DNA of 64,000 nt from Thioglobus_A sp964344985 (GTDB lineage: Bacteria > Pseudomonadota > Gammaproteobacteria > PS1 > Pseudothioglobaceae): NCBI GenBank assembly GCA_964344985.1, contig CAYFPI010000004.1:1-64000 (forward strand), read 5' to 3'. The translations under genes and the position numbers were made by a program. Shown piece after piece: positions 50,867-60,623 of the stretch. The stretch's first letter is position 1. The number at the start of each line of letters is the position of its first letter. The notes beneath the pieces are model-generated. The model saw only the letters and a list, made by a program, of their open reading frames with translations, was not told the DNA's origin and made no database searches.

Positions 50867-51817
50867 ATGAATTTAGATTATCTTGATTTTGAACAGCCAA
50901 TTGCTGATTTAGAAGGCAAAATTGAAGCGCTTTGTAGTATTAAAGACAAGGCAGATATTGTTAAAGAAATGGAGGCGCTTAAATCAAAAAGTGCAACACT
51001 AACCAAGAAAATATTCTCTTCATTAGATGACTGGCAAATTTCACAATTAGCACGCCATCCAAAACGCCTATACACGCTAGATTACATCAACGAAGTATTT
51101 GATGAGTTTACTGAATTACATGGCGATAGAGCCTATGCAGATGATCACGCTATTGTTGGTGGCATTGCTAAATTAGATGGCAAGCCAGTTATGTTTATTG
51201 GCCAACAAAAAGGCCGAACCACACAAGAAAAACTAAAGCACAATTTTGGCATGCCACGCCCTGAAGGTTATAGAAAAGCTCTACGCTTGATGAAACTAGC
51301 CGAAAAATTCTCAATGCCAATCATTACTTTTATTGATACACCGGGCGCCTACCCAGGTATTGGTGCTGAAGAAAGAGGGCAAAGTGAAGCCATTGCTAGA
51401 AATCTATTTGAAATGTCTACATTAAAAACGCCAATTATTTCAGTGGTTATTGGCGAGGGTGGCTCAGGTGGTGCGTTAGCCATTGGTGTAGCAGACACTA
51501 TGATGATGTTTGAATATTCAATTTATTCAGTTATCTCTCCTGAAGGTTGTGCGTCAATTCTTTATAAAGACGCTGCAAAGGCCAATATTGCGGCTGAATC
51601 TTTAAAACTTACTTCAGAACATCTAAAAAAAGAAGGTCTAATTGATGAGATTATTGCTGAGCCATTAGGCGGTATTCACCGCAACCCAGATGAGGCAAGG
51701 CAATTATTAAAGGCTGCACTGATTGAACAAGTATCAGCACTTGAATCTAAATCGGTTGATGCTTTATTGCAAAATCGACAAGATAAATTACTAAGCTTTG
51801 GACGATTTAAAGACTAA
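50867..51817 (+). CDS. accA: Acetyl-CoA carboxylase carboxyltransferase alpha subunit
   Basis: Forms malonyl-CoA with AccD in the first step of fatty-acid synthesis. The 316-residue protein starts MNLDYLDFEQPI and has VNDFTELHGDRAYADD-type helix, FIGQQKGR and the crotonase-fold oxyanion region ISVVIGEGGSGGALAIG. Normal length. It overlaps tilS by 20 bases. Confidence 0.96.
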   Translation: MNLDYLDFEQPIADLEGKIEALCSIKDKADIVKEMEALKSKSATLTKKIFSSLDDWQISQLARHPKRLYTLDYINEVFDEFTELHGDRAYADDHAIVGGIAKLDGKPVMFIGQQKGRTTQEKLKHNFGMPRPEGYRKALRLMKLAEKFSMPIITFIDTPGAYPGIGAEERGQSEAIARNLFEMSTLKTPIISVVIGEGGSGGALAIGVADTMMMFEYSIYSVISPEGCASILYKDAAKANIAAESLKLTSEHLKKEGLIDEIIAEPLGGIHRNPDEARQLLKAALIEQVSALESKSVDALLQNRQDKLLSFGRFKD

Positions 51818-52973
51818 AGATCTCTATCTTGAGGGCAAGCAAATTGTCCTCGGCTTAAGTGGCGGTATTGATTCAATTGTACTGCTTCACTATCTTCACT
51901 TACATTACCCAAAACATTTAAGAGCTATTCACTGCAACCATCACCTATCTCAACATGCAGATAATTGGTCAGGGTTCTGTCAAGAATTATGCGCAACACT
52001 TAACATTCCATTCTCAAGCATTAGTTTAAATATAGAAAAAGACGCTAATTTAGAAGAAAATGCACGTAAAAAACGATATTATTCATTATCGTGCAACTTA
52101 GGAGAAAATGAAGTGCTGTGCACAGCTCATCATCAAGATGATCAGGCTGAAACCTTACTGTTGCAATTGTTTCGTGGCTCTGGTGTAGCTGGACTGGCTT
52201 CTATGCCAAAAGAAAAACCGCTGGGTAAAGGCACTCATTATCGCCCTATGCTGAGTATTCAAAAACAACAAATACTGGATTATGCAAAAAAACATCATCT
52301 CAACTGGATTGAAGATGATAGCAACAATAATACCAATTTTAGAAGAAATTACCTACGTTTAGACATAATTCCACAGCTGTCAAAAGTTTATAAAAATTTA
52401 ACAAAAACCTTATATCGCGGTGCAAAACACCAGTCAGAAGCCTTAAAGCTCTCCCGTGAGCTGGCTGATATTGATCTTCAAAATAATAACATTGTTAATG
52501 ACAGTGGCAGAATTAATATTAACGCACTAAAAACATTAGAAATCCACCGAATTAAAAATATTTTGCGTCATCACTTAAGTTTGATGAATTTTTTAGCGCC
52601 AAGCGATAAAGTCATGGATCAAATTATAGATTTACTAAACGCCAAAGAAGATGCTCAACCTTTGGTTAGCTGGGAGACATTTGAAATTCGTCGCTACCAA
52701 TCAGAACTTTATTTTATTAATAAACAAGAGGATAAAAAACCAGATAATTGCCCTATTTATGAAGAATTGCAAAATTTGCCAAATTTTTCTATTCGTTATC
52801 GAACCGAAGGGCAACGCATTAAATTACCAGGAAAAACCCACTCTCAATCACTTAAAAAAGTCTTGCAAGATGCAAACATCCCACCTTGGGAGAGAAATTC
52901 ACTAAAAATGTATTATATTGACGATGAATTGCGCGCCATGGAGCGTCTTGGATCAATGGAACATGCAGAATAA
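51798..52973 (+). CDS. tilS: tRNA(Ile)-lysidine synthase
   Basis: Converts C34 of tRNA-Ile(CAU) to lysidine. The 391-residue protein has the PP-loop GLSGGIDSIVLL near residue 20, AHHQDDQAETLLLQLFRGSGVAGLASM, and the C-terminal TilS domain. The start is a TTG inside accA; no ATG lies between it and the PP-loop, so this rare start is the best choice. Confidence 0.93.
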   Translation: MDDLKTKDLYLEGKQIVLGLSGGIDSIVLLHYLHLHYPKHLRAIHCNHHLSQHADNWSGFCQELCATLNIPFSSISLNIEKDANLEENARKKRYYSLSCNLGENEVLCTAHHQDDQAETLLLQLFRGSGVAGLASMPKEKPLGKGTHYRPMLSIQKQQILDYAKKHHLNWIEDDSNNNTNFRRNYLRLDIIPQLSKVYKNLTKTLYRGAKHQSEALKLSRELADIDLQNNNIVNDSGRININALKTLEIHRIKNILRHHLSLMNFLAPSDKVMDQIIDLLNAKEDAQPLVSWETFEIRRYQSELYFINKQEDKKPDNCPIYEELQNLPNFSIRYRTEGQRIKLPGKTHSQSLKKVLQDANIPPWERNSLKMYYIDDELRAMERLGSMEHAE

Positions 52974-52980
52974 ACCCTTG

Positions 52981-53427
52981 CTACTGATAAGGATTGGCTA
53001 TTTGCATTTTTTCTAAAATTTTTACCTCAAGATCTTCCATTGTTTTGGCTTCACTTTCTGTCATATGGTCATAACCTAATAAATGTAGGGTGCCGTGGAC
53101 TGCCATGTGAACTAAATGATCATTAAATGCCTTTTGTTGCTCATTTGCTTCTTCTAACACCACATCTGTACAAATAACCACATCACCCAAAATAGACTCA
53201 TCAATTTCAACAGGAAGATCACTTGGAAAAGACAAGACATTGGTTGGTTTATCTTTATAGCGATAAGTCTTGTTTAGCGCTTGAATTTCACTCTTGTTAA
53301 CAATTCTAATTAACAGTTCGCCCTCTCCCCTGTCTAAGTCATTAATCACTTGTTGCAAAGTATCAATAAGATTTTGCTCATCAATTAAATCATCATCGAT
53401 AGTGTTTTGAATAACAATCACATTCAA
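52981..53427 (-). CDS. ybeY: Endoribonuclease YbeY
   Basis: A 148-residue single-strand RNase for 16S rRNA maturation and ribosome quality control. The zinc motif H-x3-H-x5-H is HGTLHLLGYDH near residue 113, preceded by TNVLSFPSD and the GDVVICTDVV strand. It is divergent from priA and tail-to-tail with tilS. Its usual partner ybeZ (phoH) is not next to it. Confidence 0.95.
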   Translation of the reverse strand: MNVIVIQNTIDDDLIDEQNLIDTLQQVINDLDRGEGELLIRIVNKSEIQALNKTYRYKDKPTNVLSFPSDLPVEIDESILGDVVICTDVVLEEANEQQKAFNDHLVHMAVHGTLHLLGYDHMTESEAKTMEDLEVKILEKMQIANPYQ

Positions 53428-53476
53428 TATTTAGAATAAAATGATTTTTATTTTACCCATATAAAATTACCTCTCA

Positions 53477-55453
53477 ATGGCGATCGTTGAAGTTGCAATA
53501 CCAGTACCTCTTGCCAAAACATTTGATTATTTATCAGATGTTGATATAGCTATTGGTGTGCGCGTAAAGGTGTCTTTTGGGCGAAAAAAAGTCGTTGGTG
53601 TTGTGCTAAACAACAAAGACAAAAGTGAATTTGATAAACTCAAATCTATCGAAGAGATTCTTGATGAAAATCCGATTCTAGACCAGCCAATTCTGGACTT
53701 TTTGTTTTGGTCAGCCAATTATTACCATCACCCCATTGGCGAGGTGATATCAGCAGCACTGCCTAAAAATTTGCGTCTTGGAAAAGAGGCAAAAATCAAA
53801 AAAGTTTATGGTCTGCCTAGCAAAACCCAAGGCCCTAACTTTGACACAACCGATGAGCAGAAAATAGCCATTGATCAAGTTCTAAAATCAAGTAATAACT
53901 ACCAAGGTTTTTTGCTTCACGGCGTGACTGGCAGTGGAAAAACTGAGGTTTATCTTAATATTACTCAGTCCATGTTAAATCAAGGAAAGCAAGTGTTGGT
54001 ACTGGTTCCAGAAATTGGGCTCACGCCACAAATGATCGCCAGGTTTGAATCGCGCCTGGAAACACGTGTGGTTGCTATTCACTCACAACTGAACGAAACG
54101 CAAAAGCTTGATAGTTATCTAATGGCAAGCAGTGGTGAGGCTGGTGTAGTACTTGGAACTCGTAGTGCGATTTTTGCACCAATGCCAAATCTTGGTCTAA
54201 TCATTGTTGATGAAGAACATGACAGCTCTTTCAAACAACAGTCAAGCTTCCGCTACTCTGCGCGTGATCTAAGCTTGGTTCGCGCCAAACAAGCCAACAT
54301 TCCTTTAGTATTGGGCACAGCTACGCCATCATTAGAGTTATTAAAGGGCGTTATGGATAAAAAAATAACACGACTAACACTCGCTAAGCGTGCTGGTGGT
54401 GCTGTTTTGCCAAAAGTTAGTTTAATTGATATGCGCGCCCAGACTGATCCTGGACATGCCAAAAGTGCTTTGTCTAGATTGCTGATTGAGAAAATGCAGC
54501 AATATCTCGATTCAGGAAAACAAGTAATGCTGTTTATTAACCGTCGTGGGTATGCACCAATGTATTTTTGCACTGCATGCGGCTGGAAATCAACTTGTAA
54601 TCATTGCGATGCCAGCATGATTTACCACAGACACGTTAATCGCCTTAAGTGTCATCATTGTGGTGATGAGAAAATGCCAGAGCATTCTTGTCCTGAATGT
54701 AAAGAAAGTAAATTAGAAGTTTTTGGCTACGGCACTGAACGATTGGAGGAAACACTTATTTCTCATTTTTCTAACACGCCAATTATTCGCATTGATCGTG
54801 ATACCACTAGGCGCAAGAAAGCCTTTTCTCAACACTTAGAGCAAATCAATTCAGGCGAGCCTTGTATTATTGTGGGCACTCAAATGCTTGCAAAAGGGCA
54901 TGATTTTTCCAATCTTGCCATGGTGGGAATTTTAGATATTGATGCAGGATTATTATCTAGCAATTTTCGAGCTACTGAGTATTTGGCGCAGTTGTTAATT
55001 CAGGTCTCTGGTCGCGCGGGTAGAAACAAAGAACAAGGAGAGGTGGTTATCCAAACTCGCTATCCTGATCATCCTATTTTTAGTTATGTGTTGTCCAGTC
55101 ATTATACTCAATTTGCCTCTCAACTACTTAAACAACGCATGAGTGCTATGATGCCGCCATTTGCACATCAAGCTTTATTGTGTGCAAATGCTAAAAATAA
55201 ACAACATGCTGAGGATTTTTTGCGTGAAGCGGCAGGACTATTTAAAAGCATTCAAATGGATACAGTAGAGATTTGGGGACCGGTGGTTAATATCATTGAG
55301 AAAAAAGCTGATTATTATTATTTCAACCTGTATTTGCAGTCGGACGATAGAAAATCATTGCATCAAATGCTGTCAACATTTAACAAACATATTGACAGCT
55401 TAACACTAAAAAATAAGGTTCGATATTATTTGGATATTGATCCAATTGAGTAA
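53477..55453 (+). CDS. priA: Primosomal replication restart helicase PriA
   Basis: Reloads the replisome at collapsed forks. The 658-residue protein has the N-terminal 3'-DNA-end binding domain, Walker A GVTGSGKTEVY, the helicase motif DEEHD, four CxxC zinc pairs (CTACGWKSTCNHC, CHHCGDEKMPEHSCPEC) and motif VI QVSGRAGR. The length is slightly short for the family (about 700-730), mostly in the N-terminal part. Confidence 0.95.
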   Translation: MAIVEVAIPVPLAKTFDYLSDVDIAIGVRVKVSFGRKKVVGVVLNNKDKSEFDKLKSIEEILDENPILDQPILDFLFWSANYYHHPIGEVISAALPKNLRLGKEAKIKKVYGLPSKTQGPNFDTTDEQKIAIDQVLKSSNNYQGFLLHGVTGSGKTEVYLNITQSMLNQGKQVLVLVPEIGLTPQMIARFESRLETRVVAIHSQLNETQKLDSYLMASSGEAGVVLGTRSAIFAPMPNLGLIIVDEEHDSSFKQQSSFRYSARDLSLVRAKQANIPLVLGTATPSLELLKGVMDKKITRLTLAKRAGGAVLPKVSLIDMRAQTDPGHAKSALSRLLIEKMQQYLDSGKQVMLFINRRGYAPMYFCTACGWKSTCNHCDASMIYHRHVNRLKCHHCGDEKMPEHSCPECKESKLEVFGYGTERLEETLISHFSNTPIIRIDRDTTRRKKAFSQHLEQINSGEPCIIVGTQMLAKGHDFSNLAMVGILDIDAGLLSSNFRATEYLAQLLIQVSGRAGRNKEQGEVVIQTRYPDHPIFSYVLSSHYTQFASQLLKQRMSAMMPPFAHQALLCANAKNKQHAEDFLREAAGLFKSIQMDTVEIWGPVVNIIEKKADYYYFNLYLQSDDRKSLHQMLSTFNKHIDSLTLKNKVRYYLDIDPIE

Positions 55454-56392
55454 TTAATCCAACACTCTTTCTAGAAATAAATAAACAGCGTAGGCATTTT
55501 TTCGATTGGCCGCTTCAAAAGCAGGTTCGTCTTCAAAATCTGACCAATCAATTGCATCGTAAGATTCTTCAAACCCAGCCATATCTTCAATTACTGGTGT
55601 GAATTTTTCTAGCAAAAAGTTTAGATAACGATAGGTTAAATCCATGGTTTCTTTAGGTTGGTCAGAGGCCAGCCCATGCCCAGGAACAAAGTACTCCATC
55701 TCAATATTACGTACACGCTCAAGTGTGTCTGACCACTTAATAATATCGGCATCACCCACAAATGGAATGCGCCCCTCAAAAATAATATCACCACTATAAA
55801 GTGTCTGATCATTCAAGCTTAATAAAGACATGTCTCCTTGTGAATGAACTCTGCCAAAATAACTGATTAAAAACTGATGTTCACCTAAGATAAATTTAGT
55901 ATCCTGATTAATAATTCGGTCTGGCTCAATTAGGCGAGTTTTATTGTTAATCCACGGGTAGAGCGATGTTCGTCTTGATTCTAACAAGTTAGATGCCGAC
56001 TCAGAATCTAGATAATCCCAAGCGCCTTTAGGCGCCCAAATTTGTGCGCCCAAATCTTTAAAAACCTGAAGTCCATAAATATGATCCGCATGATAATGAC
56101 TAACCACAACAACTTTGATTGGCTGGTCTGTTACTTTTCGAATTTCACTCAATAGTTCATTGGCAAGTGATGGCGTTCCCAGTGCATCAAATACCACCAC
56201 ACCCTCACTGGTTACCACAAAGCCTGCATTGGAAATAAAACCTTCATACTCTGTTGCGGCGCCTGACAATCCAGGCACGTAGTAAGCACTACCATTTAAT
56301 AATTGCGCTTCAACCTCAACATTGACTGGTTCATAATCACTCGCCTGAGATGACAATATCCACCAGCTTAACAGTAGAATTATTTTCTTCAT
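55454..56392 (-). CDS. Secreted MBL-fold metallo-hydrolase, SoxH-like
   Basis: A 312-residue periplasmic protein with a signal peptide (ILLLSWWILSSQA) and the metallo-beta-lactamase zinc motif HYHADH near residue 105, a third histidine in RVHSQGD, an aspartate in LYSGDIIFEG and a last histidine in VPGHG. The family includes SoxH and the quinoprotein-relay hydrolases found in sulfur oxidisers and methylotrophs. Exact substrate is unknown. It overlaps bioA by 4 bases. Confidence 0.83.
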   Translation of the reverse strand: MKKIILLLSWWILSSQASDYEPVNVEVEAQLLNGSAYYVPGLSGAATEYEGFISNAGFVVTSEGVVVFDALGTPSLANELLSEIRKVTDQPIKVVVVSHYHADHIYGLQVFKDLGAQIWAPKGAWDYLDSESASNLLESRRTSLYPWINNKTRLIEPDRIINQDTKFILGEHQFLISYFGRVHSQGDMSLLSLNDQTLYSGDIIFEGRIPFVGDADIIKWSDTLERVRNIEMEYFVPGHGLASDQPKETMDLTYRYLNFLLEKFTPVIEDMAGFEESYDAIDWSDFEDEPAFEAANRKNAYAVYLFLERVLD

Positions 56393-57627
56393 AACTCCTC
56401 TATAATAGTTTTAATCGCTCTAGTAATAGTTAACAACTCATCTTTTGTAATAATAAACGGTGGCATGGTGTAGAGCAATTTTCCATAAGGTCGCAGCCAT
56501 ACACCTAGCTCAATAAGGCGCTTTTGAGTTTGTTCCATATCTAGTCTATCCTGCATTTCAATCACACCAATGGCGCCCAAAATACGCACATCAGCAACCT
56601 TTTTATGATGACGCAAGGTTGATAATTCAGAGTGCAAGGTTTTTTCAATATCAGCAATGTTATCTTGCCATGGTGAGTTTAATAATAACTCAATGCTGGC
56701 ATTTGCAACACTACATGCAAGTGGATTGGCCATAAAGGTTGGGCCGTGCATGAGTACACCAACTGAATTTGATACTTCATCTGTTGTTAGTGTAGCCGCA
56801 AGCGTCATATAGCCGCCGGTTAATGCCTTTCCAAGACACAAAATATCTGGCTCAACATCAACATATTCAAGCGCAAATAACTCACCTGTTCGACCAAATC
56901 CTGTGGCAATTTCGTCCAAAATAAACAATACTTCATGTTGTTCACATAATACCTTTGCCTGTAGCAAATACTGAGGATTGTAAATTCGCATCCCGCCTGC
57001 ACCTTGCACAACTGGCTCTAAAATCATGGCTGCAATTGAATCTGAATGTTGTTTGAGCGTTAATTCTAAATCACTCAACGACTCGTCCAATGACACCATC
57101 GACGGGCTATTAACAAAAAAATGTTTTGGCAGTATGCCTGAAAATAAATGGTGCATGCCATTATCAGGGTCACACACGCTCATTGCGCCAAACGTATCTC
57201 CATGATATCCGCCACGAACAGTTATAAATTTTTGCTTACTGGGTTGATTTTTGTTATGCCAATATTGCAAGGCCATTTTCAGGGCAGACTCAACTGCCAC
57301 CGAGCCTGAATCAGCAAAAAAGACTTTGGTTAAATTCTCTGGCGTGATGTCTACCAAAGTTTTTGCTAGATCAATAGCGGGTTGATGAGTTAAACCACCA
57401 AACATCACATGCGACATTTTCTTTAACTGATCATTTGCCGCTTGATTAAGTACTGAATGATTATAGCCATGAATTGCGCTCCACCACGAACTCATGCCGT
57501 CAATAACTCGTTGACCAGATTCTAAATTCAGATAAACACCATTAGCTGACTCAACTAAATAAGTGTCAACCTCATTAGGAACTTTGGCATAAGGATGCCA
57601 AATATGCTGTTGATCAAATGTATCCAT
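56389..57627 (-). CDS. bioA: Adenosylmethionine--8-amino-7-oxononanoate aminotransferase
   Basis: Makes 7,8-diaminopelargonate in biotin synthesis. The 412-residue class III aminotransferase has DQQHIWHPYAK at the N terminus, MSSWWSAIHGYNHSVLN, FADSGSVAVESALKMA, the LDEIATGFGRTG aspartate loop and the PLP lysine in CLGKALTGGYMTLA. Other bio genes are not in the window. Confidence 0.95.
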   Translation of the reverse strand: MDTFDQQHIWHPYAKVPNEVDTYLVESANGVYLNLESGQRVIDGMSSWWSAIHGYNHSVLNQAANDQLKKMSHVMFGGLTHQPAIDLAKTLVDITPENLTKVFFADSGSVAVESALKMALQYWHNKNQPSKQKFITVRGGYHGDTFGAMSVCDPDNGMHHLFSGILPKHFFVNSPSMVSLDESLSDLELTLKQHSDSIAAMILEPVVQGAGGMRIYNPQYLLQAKVLCEQHEVLFILDEIATGFGRTGELFALEYVDVEPDILCLGKALTGGYMTLAATLTTDEVSNSVGVLMHGPTFMANPLACSVANASIELLLNSPWQDNIADIEKTLHSELSTLRHHKKVADVRILGAIGVIEMQDRLDMEQTQKRLIELGVWLRPYGKLLYTMPPFIITKDELLTITRAIKTIIEEL

Positions 57628-57642
57628 ACAGATACATTTTAC

Positions 57643-58311
57643 TTACAAATAATCTTTAAGCTCAGCCATTGAGTCAATCACCAAATCTGGATTGGCATCA
57701 CGAATATCATTGCCATGGTTATAACCATATGACATACAAATAATATCAAATTCAGCGGCACGTGATGCTTTTACATCGCTAATAGAATCGCCCAACATCA
57801 TGGCGTCTTTTGGATCAACGCCAAAGAATTTTGCACCATGCAATAATGGCAATGGGTCTGGCTTTTTCTTTTCTAAAGTATCACCAGAAATAACAATCTC
57901 AAACTCATCAAAAATACCAAGATCTTTTAATAAAGGGTGTGTAAATTGCTCAGCTTTATTAGTCACACAGCCTAATGTATAGCCACGCGATTTCATATAA
58001 TCTAGCCCTTCTCTAACACCTTCATACAAGCAAGAACGACCCGAGGTATTTTCAGCATACAAGTCTAAGAAAATTGGGTAGGCTTTGTCATACTCAGACT
58101 GATCGACCACACCTTCAAGCTCTCCAGTTAACGACCTTTCAACTAACTTTGGCACGCCATTGCCTACCCAATGTCTTACTTTGGCTTCTCCCCAGGTGTT
58201 TCTGCCCATGGCTTTCATGGTTTCATCAACACAGTAGGCTAAATCTGGCACACTATCAACTAAAGTGCCATCAACATCGATCATAATTAATTTCGGGTTA
58301 AATTTTTTCAT
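57643..58311 (-). CDS. gph: Phosphoglycolate phosphatase-type HAD hydrolase
   Basis: A 222-residue HAD phosphatase: DVDGTLVDSVPDL (nucleophile Asp), a helical cap, the VTNKAE motif II and MLGDSISDVKASRAA motif IV. It matches Gph, which clears 2-phosphoglycolate, an important by-product in Calvin-cycle bacteria. It lies 15 bases downstream of bioA's start region and is divergent from proC. Confidence 0.9.
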   Translation of the reverse strand: MKKFNPKLIMIDVDGTLVDSVPDLAYCVDETMKAMGRNTWGEAKVRHWVGNGVPKLVERSLTGELEGVVDQSEYDKAYPIFLDLYAENTSGRSCLYEGVREGLDYMKSRGYTLGCVTNKAEQFTHPLLKDLGIFDEFEIVISGDTLEKKKPDPLPLLHGAKFFGVDPKDAMMLGDSISDVKASRAAEFDIICMSYGYNHGNDIRDANPDLVIDSMAELKDYL

Positions 58312-58367
58312 ATTTATCTAGGTTCTATGGGTAGAATATTATTTAATTTTTATTGCGAGCTATTGTA

Positions 58368-59198
58368 ATGCAAAACTCTCTAACAATTGGTTTTATTGGC
58401 GCTGGAAATATGGCGTACGCTATTATTTCCGGACTTATTAATAATGGCATCAATGCTAGTCAACTTAAAATCAGCGATACCAATGAGTCTCTATTATCCC
58501 TGCGTAAACAAGAGTTTAACCTTGAAGTATTTACGGATAATATTGAGCTTGCCTGTTGCTGTGATGTTATTATTTTAGCAGTCAAACCTCAAATTCTGTC
58601 TGCTGTATGCCATGAGCTACAATCTTCTATTAAGGACAATACGCTAATCATCTCCATTGCGGCTGGTGTCAAGTCTCATGATATTGATCGTTGGCTAGGC
58701 AAAGAAAAATCCATTGTTCGCACCATGCCAAATACGCCTGCACTACTCAACCAAGGCATTACAGGATTGTTTGCCAATGATAAAGTATCTAACGAGCAAA
58801 AAGAGATTGCAACTCATATTCTAAATGCAGTTGGTCAAAGCCTATGGGTGGAAACTGAAGATATGCTGGATGCGGTAACCGCTTTATCGGGTAGCGGCCC
58901 TGCTTATGTTTTTCTTATGATTGAGTCAATGACGAAAGCTGGCGCGGCACTTGGACTTGAAGAAAAAATAGCTGAAAAGCTTGCCATTCAAACTGTTTTA
59001 GGTGCTGGCATGATGGCAAAAAATTCCGATGACTCGCCTCATGAACTACGTCAAAAAGTTACTTCGCCTAATGGCACAACTCAGGCAGCTATCGAGTCTT
59101 TTCAAGATCAAAATTTTGAAGCTGTTGTGTCGCATGCAATGCGCTCAGCTTTTGACAGAGCAGGCGAATTAGCTCAAGAATTAGGCGATCAAGATTGA
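58368..59198 (+). CDS. proC: Pyrroline-5-carboxylate reductase
   Basis: Last step of proline synthesis. The 276-residue protein has the NADPH Rossmann motif IGFIGAGNMAYAII at the N terminus, ILAVKPQ, TMPNTPALLNQG, and the C-terminal signature ALSGSGPAYVFLMIESMTKAGAALG. The ATG at 58368 puts the Rossmann motif at its usual distance; an upstream TTG is ignored. Its stop overlaps the next gene's start. Confidence 0.96.
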   Translation: MQNSLTIGFIGAGNMAYAIISGLINNGINASQLKISDTNESLLSLRKQEFNLEVFTDNIELACCCDVIILAVKPQILSAVCHELQSSIKDNTLIISIAAGVKSHDIDRWLGKEKSIVRTMPNTPALLNQGITGLFANDKVSNEQKEIATHILNAVGQSLWVETEDMLDAVTALSGSGPAYVFLMIESMTKAGAALGLEEKIAEKLAIQTVLGAGMMAKNSDDSPHELRQKVTSPNGTTQAAIESFQDQNFEAVVSHAMRSAFDRAGELAQELGDQD

Positions 59199-59596
59199 CA
59201 GATCCCGTTCATTTGACACTCAAGCCGTCTAATATTTATTATTTACTCTCCTTAGGGGTTCATTTAGCAACAATATTGGTTATTTGGGCATATTCAATTA
59301 ATAATTACATTAGTTTTGGGGCTAGTGTTTTTGTCATCTACGGTTGGTATTCTTTAGCGCAGAAAATTTCATTAAAAACACCGGGAAGTATTTGTTCGAT
59401 CGAACTTAATCAAAACTTTATTTATTTGAAAGACAACACAGGCAAAGTATTGCAATATCCTCAGTTTTTTTGCGCATATCAGTCTAATTTTTTAGTGATA
59501 ATCAACGCTGGAAAACAGTCTTTAATATTATTTAAAGACTCTATAGTTGGCCAATCACTTTCAAAACTAAATTTAGCTCTTAATGTTAAACGCTGA
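59195..59596 (+). CDS. CptA/YgfX-like small membrane protein
   Basis: A 133-residue protein with two N-terminal membrane helices (about 14-32 and 36-52) and a soluble C-terminal half of short beta strands (SICSIELNQNFIYLKDN, FLVIINAGKQSLILFKDS). This is the layout of the YgfX/CptA group, but the identity is distant. The start is a TTG overlapping the proC stop. It overlaps the DsrS-like gene by 14 bases, tying the two together. Confidence 0.6.
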   Translation: MTDPVHLTLKPSNIYYLLSLGVHLATILVIWAYSINNYISFGASVFVIYGWYSLAQKISLKTPGSICSIELNQNFIYLKDNTGKVLQYPQFFCAYQSNFLVIINAGKQSLILFKDSIVGQSLSKLNLALNVKR

Positions 59597-60623
59597 GGAT
59601 ACACTCAAACTTAATGTACTAATTGCCACGTCAATTGCAATTCGTATTGATACTTACAAGCTGATTGTTGTTGGGTTGAATGCCCAATATAAAGAGCAAA
59701 CCATTGCACTGCATCCAACAGGAGACAGTGCAATCTACATAGAAGAGGTCAAAAAACTCTTGGTTACTAAGGTACTTGGATCAATGGGAGGATATCCTTC
59801 TTATTTAAAACGCTGGTCCAGAATGGGACAAGTTGAATCGAATAACTTAGCTTCACTATTAAAACTAGGCGAAGTTGAAGCGGTAGTGGCGGTATCAAAT
59901 GCAACCAACCTTGATGAAGACTTATTAAAACTCACTTGGTGGTGTGCAACCAATACAGATAATCAAGCTGAAATTGGTCGATTTTTACTAACCAAAGATT
60001 TTGTGATTAATACTCAAATTGGCAAAGATATTGCTGCCTATTTATTAGAATTTTTACCTTTTGTTAATGACGCTGAACAGCTAATAGAAACTACCAATCT
60101 GGTTTTGCAAAAAGATTTAATTAGTGCCGATTCAAAGGCAAAACTTTGGAAGCAAGGTCAAAGAAAAACAGCGTTTTTGGTTGGTTTTTTGGAAAGAATG
60201 CAAGGCAATCTACCCAATGAAGTCTTTGCAGTTTCACATGAATTTCATCACCCAGATCTACAGGTTGCATCAACAGAGCAGGCACAAATACTATTTAAAA
60301 CAATTGAACATATTCTTAAAAAAATAAACCAAGAGTTTGTGCTTTATCGTACACTCGAAGTGCTTGGAAAATTCATGCAACACTCCGACATTTCAAAACA
60401 CGAATCCATTAATAACTTGACCGACCAAGCCAAGACGATTACTCAAAATGAAATACAGGAGAGAGATCAGCTATATGCTAGATTGCTATTAGCAGGTGTT
60501 AGCGAGCGCTTAGTGGTTAGCACCATCTCTGCCCATAATCTTACAGGTTCTGGCATACGTAAAAAATTAGCTAATGTTTTAGAGCCAATCCAGCAAGCAC
60601 TTAAAGTACTAACTACCCCATAG
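59583..60623 (+). CDS. dsrS: DsrS-like sulfur-oxidation protein
   Basis: A 346-residue cytoplasmic protein. The stretches LNVLIATSIAIRID, LGSMGGYPSYLKRWSRMGQ, LLKLGEVEAVVAV and LWKQGQRKTAFLVGFLE match my memory of DsrS, the last gene of the dsr cluster of Allochromatium vinosum, where it affects sulfur-globule oxidation. Here it is not next to dsrAB but behind proC and a CptA-like gene. If right, the organism uses the reverse dissimilatory sulfite reductase pathway. Confidence 0.7.
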   Translation: MLNAEDTLKLNVLIATSIAIRIDTYKLIVVGLNAQYKEQTIALHPTGDSAIYIEEVKKLLVTKVLGSMGGYPSYLKRWSRMGQVESNNLASLLKLGEVEAVVAVSNATNLDEDLLKLTWWCATNTDNQAEIGRFLLTKDFVINTQIGKDIAAYLLEFLPFVNDAEQLIETTNLVLQKDLISADSKAKLWKQGQRKTAFLVGFLERMQGNLPNEVFAVSHEFHHPDLQVASTEQAQILFKTIEHILKKINQEFVLYRTLEVLGKFMQHSDISKHESINNLTDQAKTITQNEIQERDQLYARLLLAGVSERLVVSTISAHNLTGSGIRKKLANVLEPIQQALKVLTTP

